This document shows, piece after piece, positions 1 to 11,009 of a stretch of 54,400 nt of DNA. The position numbers were made by a program, and so were the translations under genes. Under the pieces are notes generated by a model. The model had not been told where the DNA came from. It did no database searches and saw nothing but the letters and a program-made list of their open reading frames with translations. Source of the DNA: Psychromonas arctica DSM 14288 (GTDB lineage Bacteria > Pseudomonadota > Gammaproteobacteria > Enterobacterales > Psychromonadaceae); contig NZ_KI519478.1 in assembly GCF_000482725.1 (NCBI RefSeq), positions 107,208-161,607 on the forward strand, given 5' to 3'. Position 1 is the stretch's first letter. Each line of letters begins with the position of its first letter.

Positions 1-80
1 TTGCCAATGCCAAAAATAGCAGTTAATGCGATAACTGCATGCTTATGATCAGGAACGTTAATGCCAGCGATACGGGCCAC
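1..80 (-). CDS. rpsM: 30S ribosomal protein S13, N-terminal part (runs off window)
   Basis: First gene of the alpha operon. Only the first 26 codons are present, reading V(M)[17 protein letters not shown] onward, which is the conserved S13 N-terminus. The start is GTG at 78-80, with GGAG about 7 bases upstream, and the GTG sits directly behind an alpha-operon leader like that of E. coli, so the non-ATG start is well supported. S13 belongs to the head of the small subunit. The gene is truncated by the window edge and not by mutation. Confidence 0.95.
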   Translation of the reverse strand, partial: MARIAGINVPDHKHAVIALTAIFGIG

Positions 81-135
81 TATGCACTCCTTAAAGTTAA
101 CGATTCATTTGTGAAAAGCCCGGTAGGATACTCGA
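70..135 (-). promoter_or_regulatory. Alpha operon leader / S4-responsive ribosome binding site
   Basis: Read on the minus strand, the leader contains GAGTATCCT, then CGGGCTTTTCA, then AAGGAGTGCATAGTG. The same blocks in the same order occur in the E. coli alpha leader, which folds into a nested pseudoknot bound by ribosomal protein S4 to repress translation of rpsM and the genes after it. GAGTATCC lies at 126-133 and the GTG start at 78-80. The match is from memory of the E. coli sequence; the folding was not computed. Confidence 0.8.
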
Positions 136-151
136 CAAATGATAAATTAGC

Positions 152-190
152 AAACAAAACACAGCTTAGATGAAAAATTCACCTAAGCTG
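152..190 (-). terminator. Hairpin terminator after rpmJ (end of spc operon)
   Basis: On the minus strand CAGCTTAGGTGAA pairs with TTCATCTAAGCTG (13 pairs, one G-U) around a 3-base loop, followed by a T-rich stretch (TGTTTTGTTT). It lies 26 bases beyond the rpmJ stop and before the alpha leader, so it separates spc from alpha transcripts, perhaps only partially. Confidence 0.75.
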
Positions 191-215
191 CTAATATATC
201 CAAAATCTCTGTAGA

Positions 216-329
216 TTAGCCTTGGCGTTGTTTATGCTTTGGCTCTACGCAGATAACTCGCACCACACCGTGGCGTTTGATAACTTTGCAGTTACGACAG
301 ATTTTTTTAACGGATGCACGAACTTTCAT
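216..329 (-). CDS. rpmJ: 50S ribosomal protein L36
   Basis: A 37-residue basic protein beginning [20 protein letters not shown]. It keeps the zinc-ribbon ligands C11, C14, C27 and H32, so it is the zinc-binding (C+) form. It is the last gene of the spc operon, 40 bases after secY, with GGAG upstream of its ATG. L36 sits in the large subunit near the GTPase-associated region. Length and sequence are standard. Confidence 0.97.
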   Translation of the reverse strand: MKVRASVKKICRNCKVIKRHGVVRVICVEPKHKQRQG

Positions 330-369
330 TGCAACACTCCGTAGTTAGTATAACTATCAAGCTAGAAAA

Positions 370-1698
370 TTATTTTCCGTAGTCTTTCAAGTTAGCTTTT
401 TTCAAGACAGAATCATATTGATTAGACATCAAATGAGTCTGCACCTGTGCCATAAAGTCCATGATAACAACAACAATAATTAATAACGACGTACCACCGA
501 AGTAGAACTGCGTATTCATTGCAACCATCATAAACTCGGGAATCAAACAGATAAAGGTAATATATAACGCACCAGCTAATGTTAGACGCGTCATCACTTT
601 ATCAATGTAACGTGATGTTTGTTCTCCTGGACGGATTCCTGGGATAAAGGCACCGCTTTTCTTCAAATTATCTGCAGTTTCACGTGGATTAAACGTAAGT
701 GCAGTATAAAAGAAGCAAAAGAAGATAATAGCAGCAGCATATAACATCATATGCAACGGTTGTCCTGGCTGTAACGCCAAAGAAACATCCGATAACCAGC
801 TTAAACCTTCAGTCTGACCAAACCACTGGGCAATAGTACCAGGGAATAAGATAACACTCGAAGCAAAAATTGCAGGAATTACACCAGCCATATTTAATTT
901 TAATGGCAAGTGAGTGCTTTGAGCAGCAAAAACCTTACGGCCTTGTTGGCGTTTTGCGTAGTTAACAACGATACGTCGCTGACCACGTTCAACAAATACT
1001 ACAAACGCAGTAGTTGCAAAAACGATAACAATTAATGCTAATAACACTAGAAGGTGAATTTCACCTTGTCGAGCTTGCTCAGCAGTTTGCCCGATTGCCG
1101 ATGGCAACCCGGCAATAATACCTACAAATATAATGATAGAAATACCATTACCAATACCGCGCTCAGTTATTTGCTCACCTAGCCACATAAGGAACATAGT
1201 TCCAGTCACTAAACTAACAACTGCCGTGATGTAAAAGCTCAGACCTGCATTTTCAACAAGTCCGGGCATCATCGTAGGCAAACCGGTTGCAATACCAATT
1301 GCTTGGAACGTACCTAATACCAAAGTACCGTAACGTGTGTACTGGTTAATCTTACGACGACCAGACTCACCCTCTTTCTTTAGCTCAGCTAAAGGAGGAT
1401 GAACTACCGTAAGCAGTTGGATAATAATAGACGCAGAAATATACGGCATAATACCCAATGCAAAGATAGAAGCACGCTCAAGCGCACCACCAGAGAACAT
1501 GTTAAACATTTCTATGATGGTACCCTTTTGCTGTTGGAAAAGATCAGCTAGGACAGCGGCGTCAATACCAGGAATTGGAACAAAAGAGCCCGCACGGAAC
1601 ACTAATATAGCGCCTAAAACAAATAGTAAACGAGTTTTAAGTTCGCTTAAATTGCTTCCTTGTGCCGCTTTTGAATCTAATCCTGGTTTCTTAGCCAT
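370..1698 (-). CDS. secY: Protein translocase subunit SecY
   Basis: The 442-residue channel subunit of the SecYEG translocon in the inner membrane, moving unfolded proteins with SecA or inserting membrane proteins co-translationally. It begins [20 protein letters not shown] and shows about ten hydrophobic segments. The conserved cytoplasmic loop segment [17 protein letters not shown], which contributes to the ribosome/SecA-binding face, is at about residues 237-253. [13 protein letters not shown] falls in the fifth cytoplasmic loop. Length equals the enterobacterial protein (443). It lies 6 bases after rplO in the spc operon. Confidence 0.98.
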   Translation of the reverse strand: MAKKPGLDSKAAQGSNLSELKTRLLFVLGAILVFRAGSFVPIPGIDAAVLADLFQQQKGTIIEMFNMFSGGALERASIFALGIMPYISASIIIQLLTVVHPPLAELKKEGESGRRKINQYTRYGTLVLGTFQAIGIATGLPTMMPGLVENAGLSFYITAVVSLVTGTMFLMWLGEQITERGIGNGISIIIFVGIIAGLPSAIGQTAEQARQGEIHLLVLLALIVIVFATTAFVVFVERGQRRIVVNYAKRQQGRKVFAAQSTHLPLKLNMAGVIPAIFASSVILFPGTIAQWFGQTEGLSWLSDVSLALQPGQPLHMMLYAAAIIFFCFFYTALTFNPRETADNLKKSGAFIPGIRPGEQTSRYIDKVMTRLTLAGALYITFICLIPEFMMVAMNTQFYFGGTSLLIIVVVIMDFMAQVQTHLMSNQYDSVLKKANLKDYGK

Positions 1699-1704
1699 TA
1701 CCTA

Positions 1705-2139
1705 TTATTCCTCGATTTTTCCGCCTGCCGCTTCAATTGCAGCACGCGCACCTTTCGTTACACGAAGGCCTTGTACTGTTACTGAGCGAGAGATTTCACC
1801 AGATAGAACTACTTTAGCAAACTTAGTTGTGTTTGTTAGTAGACCTGCCTGTTTCAACGTTTCAAGCGTCACAATATCGCCTTCTACTTTAGCAATTTCG
1901 TTCAAACGAACTTCACCGCTAACTAGAGATTTACGAGATGTGAAACCAAATTTTGGTAAACGTTGTTTTAATGGCATTTGACCGCCTTCAAAACCAGGAC
2001 GTACAGTACCGCCTGAACGAGATTTTTGACCTTTGTGACCGCGGCCACCTGTCTTACCTAGTCCAGAACCGATACCACGGCCTACACGTTTAGCAGCAGG
2101 CTTAGAGCCAGCCGCTGGAGATAGAGTATTAAGTTTCAT
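1705..2139 (-). CDS. rplO: 50S ribosomal protein L15
   Basis: 144 residues, starting [20 protein letters not shown]. The glycine-rich, arginine-rich N-terminal tail ([20 protein letters not shown]) is the extended segment that threads into 23S rRNA, followed by the globular C-terminal domain. It lies 2 bases after rpmD and just before secY, the usual spc order. No anomaly seen. Confidence 0.98.
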   Translation of the reverse strand: MKLNTLSPAAGSKPAAKRVGRGIGSGLGKTGGRGHKGQKSRSGGTVRPGFEGGQMPLKQRLPKFGFTSRKSLVSGEVRLNEIAKVEGDIVTLETLKQAGLLTNTTKFAKVVLSGEISRSVTVQGLRVTKGARAAIEAAGGKIEE

Positions 2140-2141
2140 TA

Positions 2142-2324
2142 TTACCCCTCAACCTTAACCATATAGTAAACTTTATTAACCATACCACGTACAGCAGGAG
2201 TATCTTGCAACTCTACTGTGTGACCGATGCGACGCAGGCCTAGACCTGTTAATGTTGCACGGTGCTTTGGTAAACGGCCAATTGCACTTTTGGTTTGAGT
2301 TACTTTAATCGTTTTAGTAGCCAT
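2142..2324 (-). CDS. rpmD: 50S ribosomal protein L30
   Basis: 60 residues, typical of the short bacterial L30. It begins [20 protein letters not shown] and includes the conserved [20 protein letters not shown] segment. It sits between rpsE and rplO with 2-6 base gaps, so it is part of one transcript. Confidence 0.97.
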   Translation of the reverse strand: MATKTIKVTQTKSAIGRLPKHRATLTGLGLRRIGHTVELQDTPAVRGMVNKVYYMVKVEG

Positions 2325-2330
2325 GCTGAA

Positions 2331-2831
2331 TTACCCCAGAATATCACTAACGTTTAAGCCACGCTTAGCTGCGATTTGCTCAGGAGAGTTCATGCTCTCT
2401 AGTGCATCCATCGTAGCGCGGACAACGTTAATTGGGTTAGTTGAGCCGTAAGCTTTTGATAGTACGTTCTGTACACCAACAACTTCTAACACGGCACGCA
2501 TTGCACCACCTGCGATGATACCAGTACCTTCCGATGCTGGTTGCATATATACCTTAGAACCAGAATGACGGCCCTTAACAGGATGCTGCAGAGTGTTACC
2601 TTTTAATTGGATTTCGCTGATATTGCGACGTGCTTTTTCCATAGCTTTTTGAATAGCTGCTGGAACTTCACGTGCCTTACCATAGCCGAAACCAACACGA
2701 CCATTACCATCACCAACAACTGTTAGTGCTGTAAAGCTAAAGATGCGACCACCTTTAACTACTTTTGAAACACGGTTTACTGCGATTAGCTTTTCGTTCA
2801 GATCACCGGTTTGAGATTCTACTTTTGACAT
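2331..2831 (-). CDS. rpsE: 30S ribosomal protein S5
   Basis: 166 residues. The N-terminal double-stranded-RNA-binding-like domain carries [20 protein letters not shown] and [16 protein letters not shown], and the C-terminal domain carries [17 protein letters not shown]5 lies near the decoding site and mRNA entry tunnel and influences fidelity. The loop around KVVKGG, where spectinomycin resistance changes occur in other species, looks wild type. Spc operon gene, 11 bases after rplR. Confidence 0.98.
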   Translation of the reverse strand: MSKVESQTGDLNEKLIAVNRVSKVVKGGRIFSFTALTVVGDGNGRVGFGYGKAREVPAAIQKAMEKARRNISEIQLKGNTLQHPVKGRHSGSKVYMQPASEGTGIIAGGAMRAVLEVVGVQNVLSKAYGSTNPINVVRATMDALESMNSPEQIAAKRGLNVSDILG

Positions 2832-2842
2832 AATCTTTACCC

Positions 2843-3193
2843 TTAGAACTGTAGACCAGCTTCACGAGCTGCGTCAGCTAGTGCTGCAACACGACCGTGG
2901 TATTGGAAACCGCTACGGTCAAAAGAAATTTTAGAAATCCCTTTCTCTACCGCACGCTCTGCAACTAATTTTCCAATTAGTTGAGCTGCTTCTTTATTAC
3001 CACCGTTCTTAACTAGTGCAATTACTTCTTTTTCTAATGTAGAAGCGCTTGCTACGACTTGTGCGTCTGCTGTAATTACCTGCGCGTAAGTATGGCGAGG
3101 TGTACGGTTTATCACAAGACGAGTTGCACCAAGATCTTGCAATTTCTTACGTGTGCGGGTAGCACGACGAAGACGAGATGCTTTCTTATCCAT
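2843..3193 (-). CDS. rplR: 50S ribosomal protein L18
   Basis: 116 residues, one fewer than E. coli. It begins [20 protein letters not shown] and contains [14 protein letters not shown] and the C-terminal [21 protein letters not shown]18 binds 5S rRNA with L5 and L25. It lies 11 bases after rplF in the spc operon. Confidence 0.98.
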   Translation of the reverse strand: MDKKASRLRRATRTRKKLQDLGATRLVINRTPRHTYAQVITADAQVVASASTLEKEVIALVKNGGNKEAAQLIGKLVAERAVEKGISKISFDRSGFQYHGRVAALADAAREAGLQF

Positions 3194-3204
3194 AGTGTCT
3201 TACC

Positions 3205-3738
3205 TTACTTTTTCTTCGCTTCTTTACGACGCACGTTTTCATCAGCGTAACGAACACCTTTACCTTTATAAGGTTCTGGTGGACGGAATGCACGAATCTC
3301 TGCAGCTACTTGGCCAACTTGTTGCTTGTCAGAACCTGAGATGATGATTTCTGTTTGGCTTGGAGCCGTAGCAGAAATACCTTCTGGTAATGCATATACA
3401 ACAGGATGAGAGAAACCTAAAGTTAGGTTTACATCTTGACCTTTAACTTGTGCACGGTAACCAACACCTTGAAGAAGAAGAGTCTTCTTGAAGCCTTCAG
3501 TTACACCTACAACCATATTGTTAACGTTAGCACGTGCAGTACCTGCTTGTGCCCATGCGTCTTTAACACCTTCAACAGGTACGAAAGTTAACACGCCATC
3601 TTCAAAATTAACAATAACAGCATCATTAAGAGTACGAACTAATTCGCTTTTACCACTTTTAACAGTGATCTCTTGACCATTTACTTTTACTTCTACGCCA
3701 GCAGAAACAGTAATCGGTGCCTTAGCTATACGAGACAT
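3205..3738 (-). CDS. rplF: 50S ribosomal protein L6
   Basis: 177 residues with the duplicated L6 fold. The first repeat starts [20 protein letters not shown] and the second contains the [14 protein letters not shown] segment. The basic C-terminal tail [20 protein letters not shown] contacts 23S rRNA near the sarcin-ricin loop. Standard length and spc position, 10 bases after rpsH. Confidence 0.98.
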   Translation of the reverse strand: MSRIAKAPITVSAGVEVKVNGQEITVKSGKSELVRTLNDAVIVNFEDGVLTFVPVEGVKDAWAQAGTARANVNNMVVGVTEGFKKTLLLQGVGYRAQVKGQDVNLTLGFSHPVVYALPEGISATAPSQTEIIISGSDKQQVGQVAAEIRAFRPPEPYKGKGVRYADENVRRKEAKKK

Positions 3739-3748
3739 AGATTACTCC

Positions 3749-4141
3749 TTAAGATACGTAACAGATGATCTCACCGCCGATGCTTGCATTACGCGCAGCT
3801 CGGTCAGTCATAACACCTTGAGAAGTTGAAACGATCGCAATACCTAAACCAGCCATAACCTTAGGAAGATCATTTGCACCTTTATAGATACGAAGACCTG
3901 GACGGCTTACTCGTTTGATAGTATCGATTACTTTTTTGCCTTCGAAGTACTTTAAAGTAACTTCTAATTCAGGCTTTGTGTCACCAGCAACAGCGAAATC
4001 TGCAACATAACCTTCTGCTTTAAGCACAGTTGCAATTGCAACTTTTTGCTTAGAAGAAGGCATCTTAACAGATACTTTGCTTGCTGCTTGACCGTTACGA
4101 ATACGCGTTAGCATATCCGAAATAGGATCTTGCATGCTCAT
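3749..4141 (-). CDS. rpsH: 30S ribosomal protein S8
   Basis: 130 residues, starting [20 protein letters not shown] and ending with the conserved [21 protein letters not shown]8 binds helix 21 of 16S rRNA. In enterobacteria it also represses the spc operon by binding the mRNA near the start of rplE. The rplE start here retains part of that hairpin (see rplE). Confidence 0.98.
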   Translation of the reverse strand: MSMQDPISDMLTRIRNGQAASKVSVKMPSSKQKVAIATVLKAEGYVADFAVAGDTKPELEVTLKYFEGKKVIDTIKRVSRPGLRIYKGANDLPKVMAGLGIAIVSTSQGVMTDRAARNASIGGEIICYVS

Positions 4142-4166
4142 AACTATTTACTCCGTGATTAATTGA

Positions 4167-4472
4167 TTACCAGCTGGCTTTTTTCAGGCCAGGGATTTCT
4201 CCGCGCATCATATGCTCACGAACCTTAATACGGCTCATGCCAAATTTACGAAGATAACCATGTGGACGACCAGTAACGTTACAACGATTACGTTGACGTA
4301 CTGAACTTGAATCACGAGGTAGCGATTGAAGTTCTAACACTGCATTCCAACGATCTTCGTCAGATGTATTTACATTGTTAATTGTTGCTTTTAATGCTGC
4401 ACGCTTTTCAGCGAACTTAGCAACTAACTTCTCACGTTTTACTTCACGCGCTTTCATTGATTGTTTAGCCAT
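4167..4472 (-). CDS. rpsN: 30S ribosomal protein S14 (long, zinc-free form)
   Basis: 101 residues, the long S14 type. The C-terminal region reads [20 protein letters not shown] and lacks the CxxC pairs of the short zinc-binding form, so this copy should not need zinc, in contrast to the zinc-type L36 in the same operon. It binds the 30S head. It lies 11 bases after rplE. Confidence 0.97.
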   Translation of the reverse strand: MAKQSMKAREVKREKLVAKFAEKRAALKATINNVNTSDEDRWNAVLELQSLPRDSSSVRQRNRCNVTGRPHGYLRKFGMSRIKVREHMMRGEIPGLKKASW

Positions 4473-4483
4473 TTTCTAACTCC

Positions 4484-5023
4484 TTACTTACGGAATGGGA
4501 AGTTGAACGCAGACAAAAGTGCGCGTGCTTCTTCGTCAGACTTAGCTGAAGTAGTAATTGTGATATCTAAACCACGTACTTTATCAACTTTATCGTAATC
4601 GATTTCAGGGAAAATGATTTGCTCACGAACACCCATAGAGTAGTTACCACGACCATCGAATGACTTAGCATTCAGGCCACGGAAATCACGTACGCGTGGG
4701 ATAGCGATTGTTACCAAACGCTCAAAGAAATCCCACATACGTGCACCACGTAGTGTTACTTTACAACCAATCGGGTAGCCTTCACGAATTTTGAAGCCTG
4801 CCACAGAGCGGCGTGCTTTAGTGATCATTGGCTTTTGACCTGAGATTGCTGCCATATCTGACGCAGCGTGCTCTAGGACTTTTTTATCAGCCAGTGCTTC
4901 ACCAACACCCATATTAAGGGTGATTTTCTCTATTCGAGGGACTTGCATGACAGACGTATAGTCGAATTGCTTTTGCAAATCAGACACCACGTTGTCTTTA
5001 TAGAAATCATGCAGTTTCGCCAT
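4484..5023 (-). CDS. rplE: 50S ribosomal protein L5
   Basis: 179 residues, starting [20 protein letters not shown], with the conserved [11 protein letters not shown] and [12 protein letters not shown] segments. L5 binds 5S rRNA and contacts P-site tRNA. In E. coli the S8 repressor site overlaps this start. Here the minus-strand TCTATAAAGACAACGTGGTG just inside the gene keeps the loop but has a stem with G-U pairs, so S8 control is possible but not shown. Spc operon, 12 bases after rplX. Confidence 0.98.
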   Translation of the reverse strand: MAKLHDFYKDNVVSDLQKQFDYTSVMQVPRIEKITLNMGVGEALADKKVLEHAASDMAAISGQKPMITKARRSVAGFKIREGYPIGCKVTLRGARMWDFFERLVTIAIPRVRDFRGLNAKSFDGRGNYSMGVREQIIFPEIDYDKVDKVRGLDITITTSAKSDEEARALLSAFNFPFRK

Positions 5024-5035
5024 CGTAAACTCCAG

Positions 5036-5350
5036 TTACTTCACAAGTTCATTATTAGATTTGAAGAAACGTACTTTTTGTCCGTCTTCTAGTCTAAAAC
5101 CAACACGATCTGCTTTACTCGTTGCCGAGTTGTAGATCGCAACATTTGATACTTCGATCGGTGCATTCTGTTCAATGATACCGCCAGTTACACCCGCTTG
5201 TGGGTTTGGCTTTTGGTGTTTCTTTTGAACATTTACACCTTCAATAATTACTTTACCGTTCGCTAAAACTTGAGAAATTTTCCCAGTTTTACCTTTATCT
5301 TTACCGGCAATAACAATTACTTCATCGTCACGTTTTATTTTTGCTGCCAT
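5036..5350 (-). CDS. rplX: 50S ribosomal protein L24
   Basis: 104 residues with an N-terminal KOW motif ([18 protein letters not shown]) and a central loop [20 protein letters not shown]24 is one of the two assembly-initiating proteins of the large subunit and lies near the exit tunnel. Second gene of the spc operon, 10 bases after rplN. Confidence 0.98.
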   Translation of the reverse strand: MAAKIKRDDEVIVIAGKDKGKTGKISQVLANGKVIIEGVNVQKKHQKPNPQAGVTGGIIEQNAPIEVSNVAIYNSATSKADRVGFRLEDGQKVRFFKSNNELVK

Positions 5351-5360
5351 TTTCGGTTCC

Positions 5361-5729
5361 TTACAGTACTTCTGGCGCCAGTGAAACTATCTTCATGAAA
5401 TTTTCATTTCGAAGCTCACGGGTTACAGGGCCAAAGATACGTGTACCGACTGGCTGGTTGTTTGCATTCAAGATAACCGCAGCGTTGCGATCAAAACGAA
5501 TAACAGAACCATCGGGACGACGTACACCTTTTCTGGTACGCACTACCACAGCTGAATGAACATCACCTTTTTTAATTTTTCCACGAGGAATTGCTTCCTT
5601 CACAGAAACTTTGATGATGTCACCGATTGCTGCATAACGGCGATGCGAGCCACCAAGGACCTTAATACACATTACGCGTCGAGCGCCACTATTGTCGGCG
5701 ACATCTAGCACACTTTGCATTTGGATCAT
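5361..5729 (-). CDS. rplN: 50S ribosomal protein L14
   Basis: 122 residues, starting [20 protein letters not shown] and including the [20 protein letters not shown] segment. First gene of the spc operon, preceded by GGAG and by a recognisable spc promoter/leader. L14 lies at the subunit interface next to L19. Nothing unusual. Confidence 0.98.
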   Translation of the reverse strand: MIQMQSVLDVADNSGARRVMCIKVLGGSHRRYAAIGDIIKVSVKEAIPRGKIKKGDVHSAVVVRTRKGVRRPDGSVIRFDRNAAVILNANNQPVGTRIFGPVTRELRNENFMKIVSLAPEVL

Positions 5730-5797
5730 TATAGTGCTCCGCTATTTACTATTGATACTCTCTAATGAGTCGTGTTCCCATATTTTCAGGGAGCGGC

Positions 5798-5830
5798 ATC
5801 ATACCACCAACTTTATTAGAAAGATAGTCT
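5798..5830 (-). promoter_or_regulatory. spc operon promoter region
   Basis: Minus-strand sequence upstream of rplN has a -10 like TATGAT at 5798-5803, followed by GCCGCTCCCT and a GATACTC-region leader ending in AGCGGAGCACTATAATG. In E. coli the spc promoter -10 is followed by a near-identical GCCGCGCCC block and the same AGCGGAGCACTA before rplN, which identifies the site. The -35 is weak. The element sits immediately after the S10 terminator. Confidence 0.65.
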
Positions 5831-5862
5831 AAAAAAACGGCACTCAAAAAATGAGCACCGCT
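5831..5862 (-). terminator. Terminator at end of S10 operon (after rpsQ)
   Basis: On the minus strand CGGTGCTCA pairs fully (two G-U) with TGAGTGCCG around a T-rich loop, followed by seven T. It lies about 40 bases after the rpsQ stop and before the spc promoter, so it separates the S10 and spc transcripts. Confidence 0.85.
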
Positions 5863-5902
5863 TAGCTTATGTAATCAAATTTAACTTACTGAAAACAGTA
5901 GG

Positions 5903-6154
5903 TTATGCTTTGGTTACGATTTGTGCCAATGTCCAAGACTTAGTCTTAGATAAAGGACGACATTCACTTACTAGTACAATATCACCTTCATTACATTGGT
6001 TTGTTTCATCATGTGCATGTAGCTTTGTAGTACGCTTCATGAATTTACCGTATAACGGGTGCTTCACTTTACGTTCAACAGCTACAACGATAGATTTATC
6101 CATCTTTGCACTGATTACTTTACCTTGAAGAGTACGAGTGTTTTTTTCGCTCAT
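5903..6154 (-). CDS. rpsQ: 30S ribosomal protein S17
   Basis: 83 residues with an OB fold. It begins [20 protein letters not shown] and has the conserved [20 protein letters not shown] segment. Last gene of the S10 operon; its ATG overlaps the rpmC stop codon. S17 binds 16S rRNA early in assembly. Confidence 0.98.
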   Translation of the reverse strand: MSEKNTRTLQGKVISAKMDKSIVVAVERKVKHPLYGKFMKRTTKLHAHDETNQCNEGDIVLVSECRPLSKTKSWTLAQIVTKA

Positions 6155-6345
6155 TACGCACCTGCCTTCTGATTTAATACTGTCTTAACACGGGCAATGT
6201 CACGACGCACTTGTTTGATTGAGTGCGGCTTTTCTAACTGACCTGTGTTTAACTGCATACGTAAGTTAAATTGCTCACGTAATAAGTTTAGAAGTTCAGC
6301 ATTAAGCTCTTCAACGCTTTTTTCTTTAAGTTCGTTAGCTTTCAT
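6154..6345 (-). CDS. rpmC: 50S ribosomal protein L29
   Basis: 63 residues, an alpha-helical hairpin protein at the exit tunnel rim. It begins [20 protein letters not shown] and has [19 protein letters not shown]. Its start overlaps the rplP stop and its end overlaps the rpsQ start, implying translational coupling of three genes. Confidence 0.98.
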   Translation of the reverse strand: MKANELKEKSVEELNAELLNLLREQFNLRMQLNTGQLEKPHSIKQVRRDIARVKTVLNQKAGA

Positions 6346-6755
6346 TACATCACCTTACGAGTTACGAAAGTTGTTGCCACTGGCAATTTAGCTGCTGCAA
6401 GAGCAAACGCTTCACGAGCTAATGCTTCTGGAACACCTTCCATTTCATAAAGAACTTTACCTGGCTGAGTTTGAGCAACCCAATATTCCACGTTACCTTT
6501 ACCTTTACCTTGGCGCACTTCTAACGGTTTGCTGGTAATCGGCTTATCAGGAAACACACGGATCCAGATTTTACCTTGACGTTTAACATGACGAGTCATT
6601 GCACGACGTGCTGCTTCGATTTGACGAGCAGTAATTCGACCACGACCAGTTGCTTTTAGTCCAAATTCGCCAAAGCTGACTTCCGCACCTTTAGAAAGAC
6701 CACGGTTGCGGCCTTTCATCATTTTACGGAACTTCATACGTTTTGGTTGCATCAT
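6345..6755 (-). CDS. rplP: 50S ribosomal protein L16
   Basis: 136 residues, equal to E. coli. It begins [19 protein letters not shown]. The first Met is chosen because the second aligns with Leu2 of other L16 proteins. The conserved [17 protein letters not shown] region ([20 protein letters not shown]) and the basic [12 protein letters not shown] loop near the A site are present. It lies 12 bases after rpsC. Confidence 0.98.
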   Translation of the reverse strand: MMQPKRMKFRKMMKGRNRGLSKGAEVSFGEFGLKATGRGRITARQIEAARRAMTRHVKRQGKIWIRVFPDKPITSKPLEVRQGKGKGNVEYWVAQTQPGKVLYEMEGVPEALAREAFALAAAKLPVATTFVTRKVM

Positions 6756-6767
6756 AGCGTATTTCTC

Positions 6768-7457
6768 CTACTTACCGCGACCTTTGCGTTTTGGTTTAGC
6801 TGGCGCTTCTTCTTGTTGAAGTGGTAAACCACCAAGAATTTCGCCTTTAAAGATCCAAACCTTAACACCAATGATACCGTAAACAGTCAATGCTTCTGAT
6901 GTTGAGTAATCAATATCGGCACGAAGAGTATGTAGAGGTACACGACCTTCACGATACCATTCGTCACGAGCGATTTCTGCACCACCAAGACGACCACTAA
7001 CTTGAACTTTGATACCTTTAGCGCCTAGACGCATAGCATTTTGTACCGCACGCTTCATAGCACGACGGAACATAACACGACGCTCTAACTGAGAAGAGAT
7101 TGAATCTGCTACTAGTTTTGCGTCAAGTTCAGGTTTACGAACTTCTGAGATATTGATTTGAGCTGGAACGCCCGCCATTTTAGCAATAGCTGTGCGTAGC
7201 AATTCAACATCTTCGCCTTTTTTACCAATTACAACACCAGGACGAGCTGTGTGAATAGTCACACGTACGCTTTTCGCTGGACGTTCAATAGTAATTTTAG
7301 ACAAAGAAGCATTTTTCAATTTCTCTGTTAAGAATTTACGGATTTGAAAATCACTGTATAAGTTATCTGCAAAATCTTTTTTGCCTGCATACCAAGTAGA
7401 GCTAAATGCTTTAGTGATACCTAGGCGAATACCGTTAGGATGAACTTTCTGTCCCAT
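6768..7457 (-). CDS. rpsC: 30S ribosomal protein S3
   Basis: 229 residues. An N-terminal type II KH domain with the GxxG loop [10 protein letters not shown] is followed by the C-terminal S3 domain ([20 protein letters not shown]). S3 lines the mRNA entry channel and has helicase activity with S4 and S5. The tail is basic (KPKRKGRGK). It is 3 bases from rplV, in the S10 operon. Confidence 0.98.
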   Translation of the reverse strand: MGQKVHPNGIRLGITKAFSSTWYAGKKDFADNLYSDFQIRKFLTEKLKNASLSKITIERPAKSVRVTIHTARPGVVIGKKGEDVELLRTAIAKMAGVPAQINISEVRKPELDAKLVADSISSQLERRVMFRRAMKRAVQNAMRLGAKGIKVQVSGRLGGAEIARDEWYREGRVPLHTLRADIDYSTSEALTVYGIIGVKVWIFKGEILGGLPLQQEEAPAKPKRKGRGK

Positions 7458-7460
7458 TGT

Positions 7461-7796
7461 TTAACCCCTGTCTGATACCACTACTGTGATATGGCAAGAA
7501 CGCTTCATGATACGATCGGCACGGCCTTTCGCACGCGGCATGATACGCTTCATTGTTGGACCTTCGTCAACACAAATTTTTGTGATAACTAGCTCATCAA
7601 CATCAGCGCCTTCATTATGCTCGGCGTTTGCAATTGCAGAATCTACAACTTTCTTAATCAAAACAGCGGCTTTCTTAGGGCTGTATGATAAAAGTTCTAG
7701 TGCTTTTTCTACTGGAAGACCACGTACTTGGTCTGCTACCAGGCGCGCTTTCTGAGCCGAAGAACGAGCATATAAATGTTTAGCTAAAGCTTCCAT
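7461..7796 (-). CDS. rplV: 50S ribosomal protein L22
   Basis: 111 residues, starting [20 protein letters not shown]. The long beta-hairpin that reaches into the exit tunnel carries [20 protein letters not shown]. No deletion is seen in the hairpin, where macrolide resistance changes occur in other bacteria. S10 operon. Confidence 0.98.
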   Translation of the reverse strand: MEALAKHLYARSSAQKARLVADQVRGLPVEKALELLSYSPKKAAVLIKKVVDSAIANAEHNEGADVDELVITKICVDEGPTMKRIMPRAKGRADRIMKRSCHITVVVSDRG

Positions 7797-7804
7797 AATT
7801 ACCT

Positions 7805-8080
7805 CTATTTCTTCGCTTTCTTGTCCGCGGTATGACCACGGTAAGTGCGCGTTGGTGCAAATTCACCCAGTTTGTGACCGATCATTTCATCAGTTACAAA
7901 TACTGGCACGTGTTGACGCCCGTTATGGACAGCGATAGTTAGACCAATCATATCAGGAATGATCATAGAGCGACGAGACCAAGTCTTAATAGGCTTTTTC
8001 TCGTTACTGTCAACCGCTTTCTCTACCTTCTTCAGCAAGTGTAGGTCAATAAAAGGACCCTTCTTGAGAGAACGTGGCAT
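7805..8080 (-). CDS. rpsS: 30S ribosomal protein S19
   Basis: 91 residues, starting [20 protein letters not shown] and containing [17 protein letters not shown]19 lies in the 30S head, contacting S13 and bridging to the large subunit. It is 14 bases after rplB in the S10 operon. Confidence 0.98.
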   Translation of the reverse strand: MPRSLKKGPFIDLHLLKKVEKAVDSNEKKPIKTWSRRSMIIPDMIGLTIAVHNGRQHVPVFVTDEMIGHKLGEFAPTRTYRGHTADKKAKK

Positions 8081-8094
8081 GGCGATACCTCTAC

Positions 8095-8922
8095 TTATTT
8101 CTTATTGCGACGACGAACAATATACTGATCAGTTTTCTTGTTCTTACGAGTTTTGTAACCCTTAGTTGGAACACCCCAAGGAGAAACAGGATGACGACCG
8201 CCACTTGTTTTACCTTCACCACCACCATGTGGGTGATCTACTGGGTTCATTACAACACCACGAACGGTAGGACGAACACCACGCCAACGCGTAGCACCAG
8301 CTTTACCTAATTGGCGTAGCATATGTTCTGCATTACCAACTTCACCGATTGTTGCACGACACTCAGCAGGGATTTTACGCATTTCACCACTACGTAAACG
8401 TAGAGTAACGTAAGCACCATCACGAGCTATAATTTGGCTGTATGAACCAGCAGAACGTGCAATTTGTGCACCTTTAGCGGGTTTCATTTCTACAGCATGT
8501 ACTGTAGTACCTACTGGGATATTACGCATCGGTAAGCAGTTACCTGCTTTAATTGATGCATCTTCACCAGATTGGATCATATCACCAGCAACCATGCCTT
8601 TAGGGGCAAGGATGTAGCGACGTTCACCATCAGCATAAAGTACTAGTGCGATATTTGCACTACGGTTTGGATCATATTCCAAACGCTCTACTTTTGCCGG
8701 GATACCATCTTTATTACGTTTAAAATCAACTAAACGATAGTGTTGTTTATGACCACCACCGATATGTCGAACCGTAATACGACCGCCATTATTACGACCA
8801 CCAGATTTAGATTTTGACTCTAAAAGTGGAGCGTATGGCTTGCCTTTATGCAGATCGTTATTTACCACTTTAACTAAGTGGCGACGACCTGGAGACGTAG
8901 GCTTACATTTTACAATAGCCAT
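8095..8922 (-). CDS. rplB: 50S ribosomal protein L2
   Basis: 275 residues with the conserved OB/SH3-like core and the C-terminal [20 protein letters not shown] segment, whose first histidine is the one implicated in peptidyl transferase centre assembly. It begins [21 protein letters not shown]10 operon, 12 bases after rplW. Two residues longer than E. coli. Confidence 0.98.
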   Translation of the reverse strand: MAIVKCKPTSPGRRHLVKVVNNDLHKGKPYAPLLESKSKSGGRNNGGRITVRHIGGGHKQHYRLVDFKRNKDGIPAKVERLEYDPNRSANIALVLYADGERRYILAPKGMVAGDMIQSGEDASIKAGNCLPMRNIPVGTTVHAVEMKPAKGAQIARSAGSYSQIIARDGAYVTLRLRSGEMRKIPAECRATIGEVGNAEHMLRQLGKAGATRWRGVRPTVRGVVMNPVDHPHGGGEGKTSGGRHPVSPWGVPTKGYKTRKNKKTDQYIVRRRNKK

Positions 8923-8934
8923 AAAATAATTCCT

Positions 8935-9234
8935 CTACTCAGCGCCATCGAAACTGATATCTGCACCTTCAGCCAGAGTAACGTATGCTTTTTTCCAGTC
9001 GCTACGGCGACCCATACGTTGACCTGAACGCTTGGTTTTACCCTTCACGTTTAGTGTGCGAACACCAGTAACTTCAACATCAAATAACTTCTGAACTGCC
9101 GCTTTGACTTCTGCTTTAGTCGCAGTACCTGCAACTTTGAACACCATAGTGTTATGGTTTTCAGCAGATAAAGTTCCCTTTTCAGAGACATGCGGGGCTA
9201 GAATAACTTGCAGTAAACGTGCTTCACTGATCAT
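8935..9234 (-). CDS. rplW: 50S ribosomal protein L23
   Basis: 99 residues, starting [20 protein letters not shown]. It includes [20 protein letters not shown], the loop that reaches toward the exit tunnel. L23 is the docking site for trigger factor and SRP. Its start overlaps the last bases of rplD by 4 bases. Confidence 0.98.
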   Translation of the reverse strand: MISEARLLQVILAPHVSEKGTLSAENHNTMVFKVAGTATKAEVKAAVQKLFDVEVTGVRTLNVKGKTKRSGQRMGRRSDWKKAYVTLAEGADISFDGAE

Positions 9235-9836
9235 GCTAGGCTCTCCTCAATCTTTTTCACTGCATCAGCAGTTACTAAAACTTTATCAAACGCGATTAGG
9301 CTAACTGGGTCAATGCCTTGCACATCACGAACGTCAACTTTGTACAAGTTGCGCGCTGCTAAGAATAGATTTTCATCTAATTCTTCAGTGATGATTAATA
9401 CATCTTTAAGATCCAGGTCTTTTAATTTAGCTGCAAGCTCTTTAGTTTTCGGAGCCTCAACAGTAAATTTCTCGACAACGATTAGACGATCCTGACGAAC
9501 TAACTCAGAAAGAATACTTCTCACTGCACCACGATACATTTTTTTGTTAACTTTCTGGCTATGGTCCTGTGGACGAGCTGCAAAAGTTACACCACCACCA
9601 ACCCAAATTGGGCTGCGGATTGTACCTGCACGTGCGCGGCCAGTACCCTTTTGACGCCATGGCTTTTTACCACCACCGCGAACTTCACTACGGGTTTTCT
9701 GAGCGCGAGTACCTTGACGAGCACCAGCTGCATATGCAACGACTACCTGATGTACAAGGGCTTCGTTGTATTCACGTCCAAAGGTAGTGTCAGAAACTTC
9801 AAGAGCACTTTGTGCATCTTTCAATACCAATTCCAT
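9231..9836 (-). CDS. rplD: 50S ribosomal protein L4, also S10 operon autoregulator
   Basis: 201 residues, equal to E. coli. The internal extended loop [20 protein letters not shown] reaches the exit tunnel. In E. coli, free L4 represses the S10 operon by transcription termination and translation block at a leader hairpin. A matching hairpin is present upstream of rpsJ here, so the same loop probably operates. Confidence 0.98.
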   Translation of the reverse strand: MELVLKDAQSALEVSDTTFGREYNEALVHQVVVAYAAGARQGTRAQKTRSEVRGGGKKPWRQKGTGRARAGTIRSPIWVGGGVTFAARPQDHSQKVNKKMYRGAVRSILSELVRQDRLIVVEKFTVEAPKTKELAAKLKDLDLKDVLIITEELDENLFLAARNLYKVDVRDVQGIDPVSLIAFDKVLVTADAVKKIEESLA

Positions 9837-9850
9837 TACTAACTCCTCGG

Positions 9851-10489
9851 CTATGCTTTAACAGCAGGTTTGATGAATACGTCGCCATTTTTCGCACCAG
9901 CTACTGCACCTTTAACGAGCAGTAAGTTGCGTTCAATGTCTACGCGTACAACTTCAAGGTTTTGAGTCGTAACACGCTCAGCACCCATGTGACCAGCCAT
10001 TTTCTTGCCTTTAAATACGCGTCCAGGTGTTTGACATTGGCCAATTGAACCTGGAGCACGGTGGCTAATAGAGTTACCGTGAGTCGCATCTTGCATAGAG
10101 AAATTCCAACGCTTAACAGCACCTTGGAAACCTTTACCTTTAGATTGACCAGTAACATCTACTTTGTTTATTTCGTTGAACAACTCAACGCTTAGCTCAG
10201 CACCAACTTGAATATCTGCACCTTCGTCTTGACCAAGGCGGAATTCCCATAAACCACGACCTGCTTCTACACCTGCTTTCGCAAAGTGACCAGCTTCAGG
10301 CTTGTTTACACGGCTTGCTTTTTTAGAGCCAGCAGTTACTTGAATAGCTTGGTAGCCATCAGTATCAAGTGATTTAACTTGAGTAACACGGTTAGGTGAA
10401 CATTCTAGAACTGTAACTGGAATAGAGACACCATCTTCAGTGAAGATGCGAGTCATACCAACTTTACGACCTACTAGACCGATTGTCAT
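9851..10489 (-). CDS. rplC: 50S ribosomal protein L3
   Basis: 212 residues (E. coli 209). It begins [20 protein letters not shown] and has the conserved central segment [20 protein letters not shown], whose GQ glutamine is the PrmB methylation site in E. coli. L3 initiates large-subunit assembly. Second gene of the S10 operon. Confidence 0.98.
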   Translation of the reverse strand: MTIGLVGRKVGMTRIFTEDGVSIPVTVLECSPNRVTQVKSLDTDGYQAIQVTAGSKKASRVNKPEAGHFAKAGVEAGRGLWEFRLGQDEGADIQVGAELSVELFNEINKVDVTGQSKGKGFQGAVKRWNFSMQDATHGNSISHRAPGSIGQCQTPGRVFKGKKMAGHMGAERVTTQNLEVVRVDIERNLLLVKGAVAGAKNGDVFIKPAVKA

Positions 10490-10504
10490 TGCGATAACTC
10501 CTCT

Positions 10505-11003
<499 letters not shown>

Positions 11004-11009
11004 GGGCGT

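Noticed and set aside
1499-1981. Long plus-strand open frame across secY and rplO
   Set aside because: Antisense shadow of two certain ribosomal-operon genes; no ribosome site and implausible composition.
9561-9842. Plus-strand frames opposite rplD
   Set aside because: Shadows of L4; the Thr/Cys-rich translation is typical of antisense ribosomal genes.
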